Assembly: GCA_016806645.1 (NCBI GenBank)
Contig: JACSYO010002172.1
Span: 447,990 to 511,989, forward strand
DNA from: Ophiodon elongatus
Taxonomy: Eukaryota; Chordata; Actinopteri; Perciformes; Hexagrammidae
DNA length: 64,000 nt
Direction of reading: 5' to 3'
The number at the start of each line of letters is the position of its first letter. Positions within the stretch are counted from its first letter, which is position 1. Under the pieces are notes generated by a model. That model was not told the origin of the DNA, searched no databases, and was given only the letters and a program-made list of their open reading frames with translations. Below are positions 11,571 to 22,525 of this stretch, in pieces. Both the position numbers and the translations under genes were made by a program.

Positions 11571-12838
11571 AACCAAACCATGAAGATTTTGGGACAGCAG
11601 ATCAGATTAGTGCGCATTACATGTTATTGCAATGACTGCTTTTGCCCTTAACAGATGTTAAATGGTGGTGTGACCCTCTACGAAGATGGAATCCTGCGGA
11701 GTCCGAGACAGAATCAGTTGAGCGCAGCTTTTTTCACAACTCATTTGGTTTCATCTTTTACAATCATATTTATTATCTTCTGCATCTGAACTGGTGATCT
11801 GTGAAGTAGTCTGACTCACCGGATGCTGACTGTGGCTACAAGCCTGCCATTGGCCACGTATCTCATGTGGTATTCTCCTGCCCTTCCTAGGGATGTAAAA
11901 CGCCAGTTTCATCACAATACAATATTTTATTGGTTTCAATCACTATACAATATTTGCAGATATCCCAAAGTCAGCTGTGATTTTGATTTGATTGAGATCA
12001 GGGGCCGGTGACCGATACAAGATGATATCATATGTCCGTTAAACGCAATCAGTTATGTTTACATCACCTCACAAAAAAGGAACTAAAATTATTTGTCAAT
12101 TTCATTATTGGCCTCGGTCGGAAGAATTTCAAAATAAAGGCGTATCTTGATGATGATGATCATTGAAGATGATAATATGTACAGATGTTTTTACTTTACA
12201 TCATCAAATCGATGTATCAATCCAGATCAAGCTATGGTAACACCCGAACCCTTTCCTCCATCTGTGCCATCTATTAATGAGGACACAGTAGCTGCATCCT
12301 ATGTGGGTTTCCCTTCTAACTTCCCCCGACAGATGATCACCAGTTCTCAGGGGAACCATAGCTGAGATAAAAAAAATGATCCCACTCAATCAGTCAATGG
12401 GCGAGATGTGATTGAAAAGTCAACGTTGATTAGGCGTCTACACTATAGATAGTATTTCATATATTAAAAGGTAATATGCAGTGATTTTCTTCTCTATGCA
12501 GACAAACATGTACCAGTTCTCTTTTCCTCATTGCTCTTTCTTAGAAGTTTCCCATCATCATTACTTCTCATCATTTTTGAATGTGGTGGTGTAGCTTCAA
12601 CAGTAGCACTATCACAGAGCAAGCAAATCAATATTGAAAAATGTAAAAAATAGACTGTTGCAGAGTGAAACAAATCAAGGAATCTCATCTAAATACTTGG
12701 TCGCAAATGTCACGAGGGGAAGATTAATATTGACTGGGGGAAATTAAGGCTCCTGGAGGTGGGGGGGAACTGCATGTATTAGACAGTCAAGATTGAGAAG
12801 GCTGCAAGAATTCATTCAATTCCCCATCTGCCTCTCTC
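11571..12838. other. Non-coding, possible hAT-like debris
   Basis: About 11880-12030 shows CACAATACAATATTTTA, then GTGATTTTGATTTGATTGAG and GACCGATACAAGATGATATC. This resembles the ends of hAT-type elements of fish but lacks a paired end. A GGTGGGGGGGAA run is at 12757-12769. Nothing else was recognised. Confidence 0.35.
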
Positions 12839-12896
12839 CACTTTTCAATTCAATACAGTTCAGTTTCGGATGCAACGGGTATTTTATTGGCATGAC
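12839..12896. repeat. Short repeat remnant (TTCAATTCAATAC...TTTTATTGGCATGAC)
   Basis: The pairing of an AATTCAATTCA-like lead-in with TATTTTATTGGCATGAC is typical of a dispersed fish repeat. Only about 55 bp survive, so the family cannot be named. Confidence 0.4.
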
Positions 12897-12899
12897 GCT

Positions 12900-15300
12900 G
12901 GAGGAGAAAGGCAGAACAACATTTACTACAGATTGATATCCGGCTCGAACAACTGATCCAGTAAGTATTCACAATGATATTGTCTGATTTCCTAAAGACA
13001 CATATTTTGAACTCATTTGTTTGTCATTATGGTGTATCAACTTGGAATTCTTTGTCTCTGCCCATTTGCTCTCTCACATACTTTCCTTTTTCACACATTA
13101 GGCAATTACTAACACGAGGTAATCAAATCTGCCTTTCAAATCCACACCCTGCTCATCTGCTGGGCTGGAGGGATAACATTAGTGCTCCATCAGTGCTAAT
13201 CTCCGGGTTTAAGTTTCTATTGCATTATGGGGCCTGGCTGGGGAGGTCAATTAGATTTGTCTTTAACGCAGCTGCTCAATGCGGGGCTTTTAGAAAAAGG
13301 TCTTTGTGCGTGTCGGTCTACTGGCCATCCAGACATGTGTGAGTTCCTCTGTTTTTCCACATGTGCTCGCGTGTGTTCACATCTCTGTTTGCGTTCGCCA
13401 CCGCCGCCAATGCATCCTCGACTCTCCGTTTAACGTTTCATGCGATGCGTCCTCTGCTCCGTGTGACGGCGGGTTCGAAGGTTGCCGGTAAGATGGAGCC
13501 GACAGGAAGCGACATCTGTTGTCCGACGTCTGACGAGGATGGATTGCACGACTGATGCGCACGGGGAGCATCCTGGGTTCCCAGGTCACGCGGCACTCGC
13601 CTCGGGGTCGGCAGGGGTCAGAGCCCCTACAGAACTTTCTTCCCCCAGCAGACTCCAGGAAGCCAATCAACTTCAAACAGCGGCTGATCATCTTGGGTGG
13701 GAGGGAGGGAGGGGGGGGGTAATTGCAAATCAAATGGACCCCTCTTTCTGGTTGGAGTGCACCCCTTTCACGCCAAACAAGAGGCCACTTCCCTTTCTCC
13801 TCTCCATTTTCTCTTTGCAATTTGTCTTTTTCCCCCTCCGTCTTTTCGGCTGCATTCATCCCGTAATTGTGATGGAAGATATTTTCCATTTTGCCAACCA
13901 AGACGCGTGAGTGGAGCAAAGAGGACAATATGATACACAGATCCGTCACATGTGTGCGACTGTGCATGTGTGCTACGCTCGAGTGCCAGCTGACAAACAC
14001 ACGAGCCTGCACGGAGCCAGCTGCCCCGAGAATACAGCGGCAGCCTTTGTGGAACCGTTTTCAACATGGAGCCCGCTGCATTTATTCCGCGCGAGCACAG
14101 CAGCATTTTCCTAATAATTCCTTTTGCACCTGTACAGCAGTGCTGCTCGCCTGTTGAGAGCAAGACTCACACGCCGTAGTGGCTGCATTATGAATGGCAC
14201 CCTGATGCGTGTAGTCTCGGAGTTTCACATTTTAAGTGGGGCTGTGTGTGTTTGTCAGTTGGTCTTCAGAGTGACATCCAGCCACTTAAAGCCAGCTGCC
14301 TCCAGAGTGGTGTACTATATGGCGATCTGGGTGAGCTTGTTAAAGGACAGCCCCGAGGCCGGCTTTCTCAAATTACTCTTGTGTCGGCAGGGGAAAGGAG
14401 AGCCAGCCGCTGTCCTGTGTGGCTTTACTTAATTGCGAAAGCCGACGACGGGACCGTCCCTCCTAAATCTCAGCACTTATTGGGCCCAATTTCATGGCTG
14501 AGAACTACAAAAGAGCATTGCCCTGTATTGTGTACATAATGTCCTACGTGTCGGGGGAGCACTGATGGAACGATCTGGAGTAGCTCGAGGTTTTTTTTAC
14601 CCTCACAATGAGCCATGCAGGATGTCCTTACACGCTTCTATCAGCGCGATTCTCAGGGGGTACCAGTGTAAAAAATGAATATCCTGTAATTTCTCCTCTC
14701 CGCTCCGGGCGCTCTTTCAATTACAACCTTTCAATTTAAAATACTAAAGATCATTCTCCTCCATATCTCGGGCTGGCAAATGGGTGTGAATTTATGGAAA
14801 GGTCAAAATTTAATTAGAAAGGATGAGACTAGCAGAGAGCTGGCATCCAAGCGACCGTCACTTCATATAAGTTATAGAGATATGTGGCCCACACTGGGGG
14901 GGCTCTCTGGACTTGGCCTATCGGTTTCCATTAACAATCGGGTTATGGAGAGCATTACATGCTTTTTCACAGGGCTTGAGTAACCGATACGCTATTTCCC
15001 TCATCCCATAAGTCCTCCAAGTGTTGGAGCACGTTGAAAAAAGTGCATGTTGATAATAAAAAAGCAATAGATAGGACTGCAGTCTTTTTGGAACAGCTGT
15101 CAAATAAAGAGGCTCGACGACAGACTGCTTTTCAGCACAAGTGCAGCTGTGAGTCTGAATAGTGTTGGAGCGCAACATGACACGCAGCCCTTTCACACAG
15201 CTGATCCCATTGGTGTGTGCGTGACTGTGTGAGCGTGCTCGTGTGTGATTTACTGTAGGTACAGTGCTGTGGTGATCTACGTGTATGCACTGTAACAGTG
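12900..15300. promoter_or_regulatory. Candidate conserved regulatory block (inference)
   Basis: This is a long stretch free of recognisable mobile elements and richer in GC than its surroundings, with dense homeodomain-type words (GGTCAATTAGATTTG near 13248, AATTTAATTAGAAAGG near 14808, CATTAACAATCGGG near 14930) and Sox-like ACAAT words. Long accidental open frames occur on both strands at 13.3-14.2 kb because stop-rich AT words are scarce. None has a recognisable domain or splice logic, so I treat the block as non-coding. A G-quadruplex-type run (GGGTGGGAGGGAGGGAGGG) sits at 13695-13719. Such blocks in vertebrate gene deserts are often enhancers of developmental genes. Here this is only an inference from composition. 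Confidence 0.35.
13695..13719 (+). other. G-quadruplex-prone run
   Basis: Five G runs (GGGTGGGAGGGAGGGA then G9) have single-base loops. This fits the canonical four-run quadruplex pattern on the plus strand with very short loops, the most stable class in general. Confidence 0.8.
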
Positions 15301-15403
15301 GCTGTTACGGCCTGCGTCTTCCATTAGGGGAGTTCATCATTTGCTGCACTGAGATAATTGACAAGCATACGTTACACGCTGCTGCCACTTTCGACACCTA
15401 ACT

Positions 15404-15443
15404 GCATTCAAGCTTCATGAATTTATTCATGAAGCTTGAATGC
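15404..15443. repeat. Near-perfect 40-bp palindrome
   Basis: The left arm (15404-15422, GCATTCAAGCTTCATGAAT) and right arm (15425-15443) are exact inverse complements over 19 bp with only TT between them. It can extrude as a cruciform or fold as a hairpin in single-stranded DNA. No mobile element boundary was recognised here. Confidence 0.95.
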
Positions 15444-15950
15444 TTCGTCGACGGCGTCCACATTCATTTGCTTTGGATTCCTTTCATCATCTGATGTGTA
15501 ATCACCTATATTTCTGTGCTGTCTGTATACTTAATTCAATCTTAATGGAACACCCGCAGGCCTATTTGTATGTAGAAAGACTTAAAGGCCATTATACGTT
15601 TTCTATCACCATATTGGTCCCGAAGAAAAACTCCTTGTAGCGTGAATACATTGTAAAAGATGGGCGAGTTTAGCTCCGAACAGCTTTGAGTCCACTCAAA
15701 TGAAATACAATTTTAAAATCTACGTGTATTCTATTTTGAAGAATAATTGGGTTTTTCTTTTTTGTCGCAAGTGACGTATGATCCACACATACAGTATACT
15801 CTGCATCTAGAAACATGAAACAATGTAGCTCACTAATGACGGAAGATATTATCATATGTAAACATAACATCGATTTTGGTCCGCATCACAGTGATGGGGA
15901 GGAATCAGTCAGCCTTTCATGTTCTGAGAGCAAGAAGTAAAATAAATTGT
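15444..15950. other. Non-coding, possible host of the next SINE
   Basis: A TTAAAGGCCATTATACG-like word at about 15584 and the AT-rich sequence after it look like an old repeat into which the SINE at 15951 inserted, but no paired end was found. Confidence 0.35.
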
Positions 15951-16223
15951 GGGCGACTGTGGCTTAGTGGCGAGCAGGGTCGTCATTCAATCAGAGGATC
16001 GTCGGTTTGATCCCCGGCTCCGCTAGACCATGTCGATGTGTCCTTGGGCAAGACACTTAACCCCAAATGTGTGTGAATGTTGAATGTTAGCTACTCCTGA
16101 TGGGCAGGTGGCACCTTAGCCCCTCCCATCAGTGTATGAATGGGTGAATGATGTCATATAGTGTTAAAGTGCTTTGAGTGGTCGGAAGACTAGAACATAT
16201 CTATACAAGTACAGGTCCATTTA
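15951..16223 (+). mobile_element. tRNA-derived SINE, most complete copy
   Basis: A full SINE with a polymerase III-type head. The A box is TGGCTTAGTGG at 15960-15970 and the B box GGTTTGATCCC at 16004-16014, about 34 bp apart as in tRNA genes. The body includes CATGTCGATGTGTCC, TTGGGCAAGACACTTAACCC and GGCAGGTGGCACC. The 3' part has GTGTATGAATGGGTGAATGA, AGTGCTTTGAGTGGTCGGAAG and ends TACAGGTCCATTTA. It is the reference for the fragments at 6441, 16793, 25728 and 45868. A clear target duplication was not found. It is non-coding and depends on a LINE's enzymes for movement. I recognise the family from teleosts but cannot name it with certainty. Confidence 0.88.
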
Positions 16224-16792
16224 AAGTGCCCATCTGGTAGTCAAAGTTTATGCCGACGCGAAATCACTTCATATTGATAAAAGACGTCCACGCAGACGTG
16301 GTGTTTCGAGAATTTTCCACCAGGTGGAGCTACGGCCCTGAAGGCAGCACTGCGTGTTTTGGTTTGTTTTTGCATTTTTATATCATCAGTAATTTGAAAG
16401 CAATTCTCATATCACAGAAACTACTGAGGAGGAATCTTGCAGTTTGGATGTTATCATCATGCTGTCAGCAGCCTCAGAAGGTCTGACAATGGGTAAGCTT
16501 CTGGGGGCAAGACTTCCTTTTACCTACATCGCTCATTGTTTACAGTCCGATGAGCAACTTTAGAAGCCAGACTGGAGTTGTAGTTGGGAGACTACTCGTA
16601 CGACTGAATTGTTTCTCAAGAGCAAGTTTCAAATGAATCTCCAACCATTAAAAGGCTGAATCATCTTCAGACAATAGCCTGTTGGTTCCCAGATTGAGTT
16701 TCTCATCTTAAATGAACGTGATGGGTTAATACTGCTCAGACTACAAATGGAAACCAGAATAATTCATCTCCCAGAATATTGTGCCGTTGCAT
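16224..16792. other. Non-coding, nothing recognised
   Basis: Unique or unassigned sequence. GACGTCCACGCAGACGTGG near 16283-16301 is a small imperfect inverted word. No gene was found. Confidence 0.45.
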
Positions 16793-16856
16793 GGTAAATG
16801 GTAAATGGACTGTACTTATATAGTTTTCCTCCCACTCAATCTCTGAGCCACAGTCG
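16793..16856 (-). mobile_element. Miniature SINE copy with internal deletion
   Basis: On the minus strand this 64-bp piece starts with the SINE's 5' head (CGACTGTGGCTCAGAG at 16856-16841) and jumps straight to the tail (TTGAGTGGGAGG, then TATATAAGTACAGTCC and a double CCATTTACC). Both ends of the SINE are present but the middle is gone. This differs from the usual 5' truncation and points to a deletion after insertion or template jumping. Confidence 0.65.
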
Positions 16857-17034
16857 ATGAAGCAGAATCTGATATTATAATATTAGTGATATATGTCGGT
16901 GTTTGCCTTTTGCATGTGACGAGGACTGTGATTCTGTCCCCCACCTCTTACAGTGAATGGACGGATTACTGCACAGGCCTACTGGGGACAGAAAACGGGC
17001 CCAACAGCCCTGGGCCAGAGCCTCTGTTTGAAGC

Positions 17035-17312
17035 TGTGAAACAACCACAAGGAGACCAAAAAGTAACCATAAAGTGATGCAACTACCTCAGTGGCATAAA
17101 ATGAACAAAACAAGTCACGAAACAAACAAAAAGACAAAATGGCTACAAAGAAACCAATAATGACCACAAAGAGACAGAAAATGACCACTAAGAGATATAA
17201 AACGAACACAAAGAGACAGAAAAATGACCAAAAAGAGGCACAAAACGTCTGCAAAGAAACACAAAACAACCCAAAAGGGACACAAAAAGACCATTAAGGG
17301 ACGCAAAATGGA
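17035..17312 (+). repeat. Degenerate minisatellite, unit about 21 bp
   Basis: Around twelve diverged units of the type ACAAAGAGACAGAAAATGACC follow one another, clearest at 17144-17300. The minus-strand reading produces a false hydrophobic FCLF-rich open frame. A similar 20-21 bp ACAAAGAGACACAAAA array is common in fish genomes, so this is probably an old shared satellite type. Confidence 0.85.
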
Positions 17313-17678
17313 CCAGAATATGTCTGTGTTGGGGCCTTTAAATGTCTGTGTCCAGGGGCCCATTGTCTCATAATCTGTCTCTGCTACACTGTACTAGTGT
17401 TGGCAATGGACGTCCTTCAGGGCCAGTATGGGGAGGAGGAATGAGTACAGTGACCAATTATTCTTCTAAAGTACCACTGTAATGAGAGTAGTGTTGTTTT
17501 ATTCCACTATTGTGAAAACCCACTTCTCACCAAGTATTTCTATATAATGTGTATAATGTATATAACGAGTACGTTTAATGACAGCCTTCTGTTTCCTTCT
17601 GTGTCTCTCACCGATGGAGACAACACTAGGGAGCACACTTACTCCAGAAATGAGAGGAACACGGAAAGATAGAAAAAA
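17313..17678. other. Non-coding, nothing recognised
   Basis: Short stretch between the minisatellite and the G-rich run. No gene or element was recognised. Confidence 0.45.
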
Positions 17679-17697
17679 GGGGAGGGGGGTGGGGGGG
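17679..17697 (+). other. G-rich run, quadruplex-prone
   Basis: GGGG-A-GGGGGG-T-GGGGGGG. Splitting the longer runs allows four G-triplets with one-base loops. It lies about 120 bp before a GT-rich tract. Confidence 0.6.
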
Positions 17698-17818
17698 CAG
17701 AGAGAAGGAGGTGGCTTATGAGCTGCAGGACGAGATGAAGAAAGGGGGAGAGAGAGAGTATCTGCCTTTATATGCTCGATGGAGAGCAGAGGGAAGGGCG
17801 ATCACAGGCACAGGGAAC

Positions 17819-17877
17819 TGTGTGTCTGTGTGTGTGTGTGTGTGTGCACAAATGTGTGTGTCAGTGTGTGTGTGTGT
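17819..17877. repeat. Interrupted (TG)n tract
   Basis: GT dinucleotide runs are broken by CACAAA and CA. It can form alternate purine-pyrimidine (Z-type) DNA. Confidence 0.95.
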
Positions 17878-17899
17878 AAAAGGGGAACTGTGGTGTCAG

Positions 17900-18400
17900 G
17901 CTTGATTTCATTACCGGGGCTAATCAGGTCCATATACCTTAAGTGCTGCTTTAATATGTCTAATCTCTGCAGGATATGGCCGCTGCCTTCCGGCTACATG
18001 GCCGCTTTGCCTCGGGAAGCTGTTAAAGAGCACATGGACACAGAGACTGTGACCCGGGGACAGGCGATACTGGCCCTCTCACATTTACATGTCCTCATTA
18101 TAGAGACGTGGGCGCACTGTACTTTTGACACGAGGCCTCGGTGCTGCATTCAATGCCATATCAATGCTACAGTTCAACTATTATGACATTAATGTGAAAA
18201 CACAGAAACACAATAACATAACATGTCACATTTCCCGGAGGTCTGGCAGAGACTTGGCCTCGTTTGAATTATTCAATGTATACGTATTTGTTGGCGATAT
18301 TGTTGCCACGTGGCCCTGGCATGAGAATTGAGAGCCTGGCACATTTAAATGCCAGGTTTGTTTTAATATGGAGCTGAATTGACAGAGTGCCAGATCGGCT
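17900..18400. promoter_or_regulatory. Candidate conserved regulatory block (inference)
   Basis: Repeat-free sequence with GGGCTAATCAGG, GACATTAATGTG, GTTTGAATTATTCAATG and GCACATTTAAATGCCAGG words. Short partly palindromic homeodomain-like words such as these are typical of vertebrate developmental enhancers. Conservation cannot be seen from a single sequence. Confidence 0.3.
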
Positions 18401-18730
18401 TTTTTCTTTTTTTAAATTGAAGGAATACCAGAGAAGCATAGTTTTAAATGTGTTTGACAAGTTCAGCAAATCAGCTCTGAGTCTGCTTATAGGCTCATAT
18501 GCTGCTGAAACAATTAGAGGATAACTTCCAGAGGTTCATAGAGTCTGTTTGACATCCACAGAGCCGTGGACGTGCACATCGCTGTCATCCTCACTTCAGA
18601 AGGAATGATGTGTGGCTGCTTCTTCTTTCTTCTCAGATACAAATAAACAGGCTGATGAGATGAGAGCACACAAGCCTGAAGAGGTGCTGTGTTGCTGTGT
18701 CTAATACTGATCTTCATCTGACACTGTGCA

Positions 18731-18961
18731 CTAATACCAGGTGGAAACAGAACGTCGACTACTAGTTTCTATTGAAAAAAAATGTTTATATCCAAGCTTT
18801 GTTTAAATTATCTAGTAAATGTGTTATTATGAATTTAGTTATACATGTGCAAATCTAATTCATACAACCTCCAAGCAGACAAATGGTGGCTGGTCAATAT
18901 GACCCCCTGAAATCTTTGGTACCCACCTAACGGGGCCCGGACCCCAGTTTGGGAACCACTG
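18731..18961 (+). mobile_element. Two orphan DNA-transposon ends
   Basis: CTAATACCAGGTGGAAAC at 18731-18748 matches the right end of the element at 8287-8862. GACCCCAGTTTGGGAACCACTG ending at 18961 is a typical hAT-like right end. No matching left ends were found, so both are fragments. An A-rich stretch separates them. Confidence 0.5.
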
Positions 18962-19335
18962 CAAACACTACAGGTGAAAAGAGTAACACAAATAATGAAC
19001 TAATATACATCACCATGAAACTTCCCCAGTTGATTACTTCAAATAGGCCGATTACCTTTTGTATTACTCATTTTATGAAATGACAATGAAATTTGTTGAA
19101 ATATGCAAATAGCATTGTCTGATTAAATATGTGTTAATTCTCATGCATAAACCTGAACATTGGATAAAGCCAGGTTCAAAATTATTGTTTCATTTTGTCA
19201 TATTAGAGTGAAAGGTTTTTACCGAGGGAATTTTGTTTATCTCCATTAATCAGAAAATACTGTCAACAGGCAAAAAAACTAAAACATTTTCTCCATGTTT
19301 TTTAGTAATAAAATGTATTATAAATAAGGGAATGC
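18962..19335. other. AT-rich non-coding sequence
   Basis: No gene or element was recognised up to the LINE remnant. Confidence 0.45.
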
Positions 19336-19592
19336 CCTACATATTTCACTTTTAAGACGCATCTCAAAAAATGGCTTAAGGCAACCAGAACTGATCTCTT
19401 TTAACCTGACTACTGCACTAATACTTGTGCATTGTATGTTTGTATCGTTTTGTTGTCACGTGGAATGTTTTGGTTTTGGTGGCCTGTCTAGGGACTACAG
19501 ATGTATATTAGCATTCATGCTAACCCCGGCATGTTTACAACTTGCATCTCACGATGTTCATGAACATGCTCAGTCCCTATCAAATAAATATT
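19336..19592 (+). mobile_element. LINE 3' end with short ORF2 C-terminus
   Basis: The frame at 19345-19404 reads FTFKTHLKKWLKATRTDLF and then stops at TAA. This matches the closing residues (FKTHLKKWLK) of LINE ORF2 proteins I know from fish. The following 190 bp hold the matching 3' untranslated tail: CTAGGGACTACAGATGTATATTAGC, then ATGCTAACC, then GTCCCTATCAAATAAA, with AATAAA at 19583-19588 just before the end. The element is severely 5' truncated, and only about 260 bp remain. The clade is uncertain. Confidence 0.75.
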
Positions 19593-20399
19593 AGATACAT
19601 AATGAATCAGGCTATGAATCATATATGAACAAACACCCTCTGTAAAAACCTCCAGAATACAGAGTCTGAGGAAAAAACTCATTTAGAGAAAACAGCCTAT
19701 TAAGATGGTTGGTGGATTGTAAAATGGTGAATAGGGTAAAATGTGTAACTAATAGATACCACCAAGAAACTCCCCCAGTTAGCAGTCGATCACTTATCTT
19801 TATCCTTACCGGCCGTCACCACATTCATTTCAGCTGGAGCTTTCCCGTTGTCCATCTCTTAGCTCCACCCTCATAAACAAGTTATGTGCCGCTGATGCGC
19901 TACCTCCTTCCTGCAAGAAATTGCTCCACTACATGAATTTTGCATTGTTTTGTGCGTCTGCCAAAATGCGTCTGAGCTCAGAGCAGTGCTATAGCTGAAC
20001 GCATCCAATGTGTCACGCAGGGCTGAAACTGCAGCGTGTCAACAAGATGTTTCTGTAAAATAATCGCCCGCAACCTAAATCCTGTGAGGCGCTTCGATGC
20101 GTTACTGGACTGAGAGCCAAGTTTGGTGAGTTGGAAAGTTTGGGGCACGGCGATAAGGCCATTACAACAACAGATGCTACTGGAAAGTTCTTGGCGCCCT
20201 GCGTCATTATTGCAAGTTAGCATGTCAACAGAAGTTGCAAACATATTTCGGTCACATGAAATCCTTGCAATAAAAGTGAAGAAGAGAGAGCATTTTTTTA
20301 GGATTAGGAAGCTCAAAGCATTTTGGGTTGAGTACGGAAATCATTCCAGAATCTGTAAACATTTTCTCAACCATGAAAGCAACATATGGTCCATCCTTT
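19593..20399. other. Non-coding, nothing recognised
   Basis: Unique sequence. Overlapping open frames at 19978-20401 on both strands have no recognisable domain. Confidence 0.45.
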
Positions 20400-20560
20400 G
20401 AATGGCTGAAGGACAGCGCTGCTTTGAGCTGAATGCTAACATTAGCATGCTGACAATGCTTACAAGCTGTAGTTTCACATTTCATATTTACCACCTTAGT
20501 TTAGCATGTTAGCATACTTATATTTGCTGATTAGCCCTAAACATGAATAACAAGTAAAGG
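20400..20560 (+). repeat. Teleost GCTAACATGC-type repeat copy
   Basis: GAGCTGAATGCTAACATTAGC, then CATGCTGACAATGC, then CACCTTAGTTTAGCATGTTAGC and TTTGCTGATTAGCCCTAAAC. I recognise this degenerate, internally repetitive dispersed sequence from many fish genomes. Its class is unknown to me. Confidence 0.7.
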
Positions 20561-21959
20561 CCTTTAAATATTGTTTTTTTTTATGAATTCATAATAAATT
20601 ATTAAAATGTATTTGTCAACAGTTTTTCAAACTGTTTTTGCCACGAGTACTTTTACACAGCGCGCAAATATTCCACAGCTAAAAAGCAATATTTTCTTTT
20701 TACCGAAAGCGGTTGATTTTTCTGAGCTTTGGCATCGCCAATAAAGGCATCGTCCAATCACGTTGGGCCAAACGTATTGAATTGCATCTACATTTATGAA
20801 ACATGAGAGAGGCTTCGTAGACGAACCAAAACAGAAAACGTTATTACTCCTTTCAACCTCGACAAAGGCCGTGCAGACCAGACCCACTCCTTCTGTTCTT
20901 ACCTTTCACAATAAAAGCCTTAGACAATACTCACAGGTGAGTTTTTCATATGTTTGTGCGGTTTATTCATCACGCCCCACTGTGTAAAGGCCTTTCGGCT
21001 GAGGCAAATGTCATTAGTTTAGCAGGTATTTGTTTCGCAAACAAACATTCTCCCTGATAGCAGTAGATGACAAGTCAGTTATTAAAAGTTATTAAGTTAA
21101 ACCACTAACATGGCTTAAAATCCAATGAAAAACATAAAAATAAAGATGAGTTAGTACTGATCATACAGGGCTTGACCCTGGATCACCCATGCTCCACAAC
21201 CCTGGTAAGACTGGCCACCAATTGTTACCACATCTAAACCATAGCTAGATAAGGTAATTGAAAATGTTTTAATTTTCAAGTTTTATATTTCTTCCTGTGA
21301 TGATTAAATAAATGATAAATCATCAGTCAGCCCATGTGTTTGCATGACCACACCATTGTGCCCCATCAGCTGTGACCTATCCAGTGCTGCACTTACCAGC
21401 CCGTAGCCATGTTGTTACCTTCCCTCTGCCTCCTCCTGTCTTGTCAGAGTTGGCAGCACCTCTGGTAAGAGCTAATCCTCATGCTCTCACTTGCACATAA
21501 CATCAAGCATTTATGCCCACTGCTGTCACAGGATATAACAATGTATGTGTGTGTGTATATTTCAAGTATTGCCTCCCTTTTCGACTACATTTTTGTTTTC
21601 CACCCTCCATGTTTGTGTCTTTGAAGTAGCTACCTTTGTCAAGTCACAATGCAACATTTTATCCATGGCGATTATTCTGTTTAATGCGTAGATTAAAACT
21701 AAGCCCTTCATCCTTATGTCAGAAGTAAAGCACACCGAGTTCAGAGGTGTCCCATACAAGTCATTTTAAAATCACAAGGCCCCAGATTAATCTTAATTTA
21801 TTTTTTCCTATATCAGTACTATTGGTCACACTTTACTTCTGTCTGTGGGTTTTACAAATATTTAACCTTACTTTTTAATGAAAAGTATTATGAAGAGCTT
21901 GTGACTAAATATTGCGCTCATACAAATCCCTTATGTGTTATGTTGCATTCCCTCTGAAC
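20561..21959. other. Non-coding, nothing recognised
   Basis: AT-rich unique sequence. Short open frames have no supporting features. Confidence 0.45.
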
Positions 21960-22215
21960 CATATTCATATACAGCCACTGGCTGTGACCACAGCTGTGGC
22001 ATGTTTGGCTCTGCATTGGGCTCTGAAACTCCATCTGTGGCTATGGCTAAGGTTCTGGTTGAAGCTATGGCTGTGGCTGTACTTGTGGCTACGACGCTGG
22101 TCACTGCTACTGCTATACTGCTGCAGCAGCAGCTGCAGCTGTGACTGTCTCTATCGCCATTACCATGGCTACCTGTGGCTACAGCTACTTCTATGTGGCT
22201 AGCTTGAAGCTGTGG
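21960..22215 (+). repeat. Cryptic GGCTGTGGCT hexamer-type repeat
   Basis: TGTGGCT, TATGGCT and similar words recur at multiples of about six bases (clearest at 22030-22110 and 22165-22215), with a CTGCTGCAGCAGCAGCTGCAG core at 22117-22140 that is partly self-complementary. The frame-independent repeat gives a false LWLWLRFWLKLWLWL peptide. It is a degraded simple repeat rather than a gene. Confidence 0.7.
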
Positions 22216-22525
22216 CTACCGCAGCTACTCTCAACAGAACCTAACATATTGTCATTAGCCTCATTTTACAGTCCACGTGGTCCTCTAGCTGGTGTGGAAT
22301 CAATCCTTATGAGGGTTTGTGGGTTTCAGCAAGTCTGAAGAATTACAAGGGAACACAAAAGTTCATGTGTGGTAACAGATGTATTTTGAGGTAATGCAGT
22401 ATTCAATGTCAAGGAAAATAAATGACCACTTTTACTTTACAAGGCCTGTGTATTACTGTATTTAATACATGATTAAAAAAATAATGGTTTAGATATTTTT
22501 GTGTCATCCTTGATGATGTCTTTAA

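Noticed and set aside
13377..14012. 211-codon minus-strand open frame, with 131-142-codon frames overlapping on both strands
   Set aside because: No recognisable domain, composition that changes along the frame, poly-proline from a G-rich tract, and equally long frames on other frames. This is best explained by low stop frequency in a GC-richer island.
15960..16014. Functional tRNA gene from the A and B boxes at 15960-16014
   Set aside because: The boxes belong to a SINE head. The flanking sequence does not form a complete cloverleaf acceptor stem and it continues into the SINE body.
21912..22202. Hydrophobic LWLWLRFWLKLWLWL frame as a membrane protein
   Set aside because: It follows from the degenerate GGCTGTGGCT hexamer repeat, and neighbouring frames are also open.
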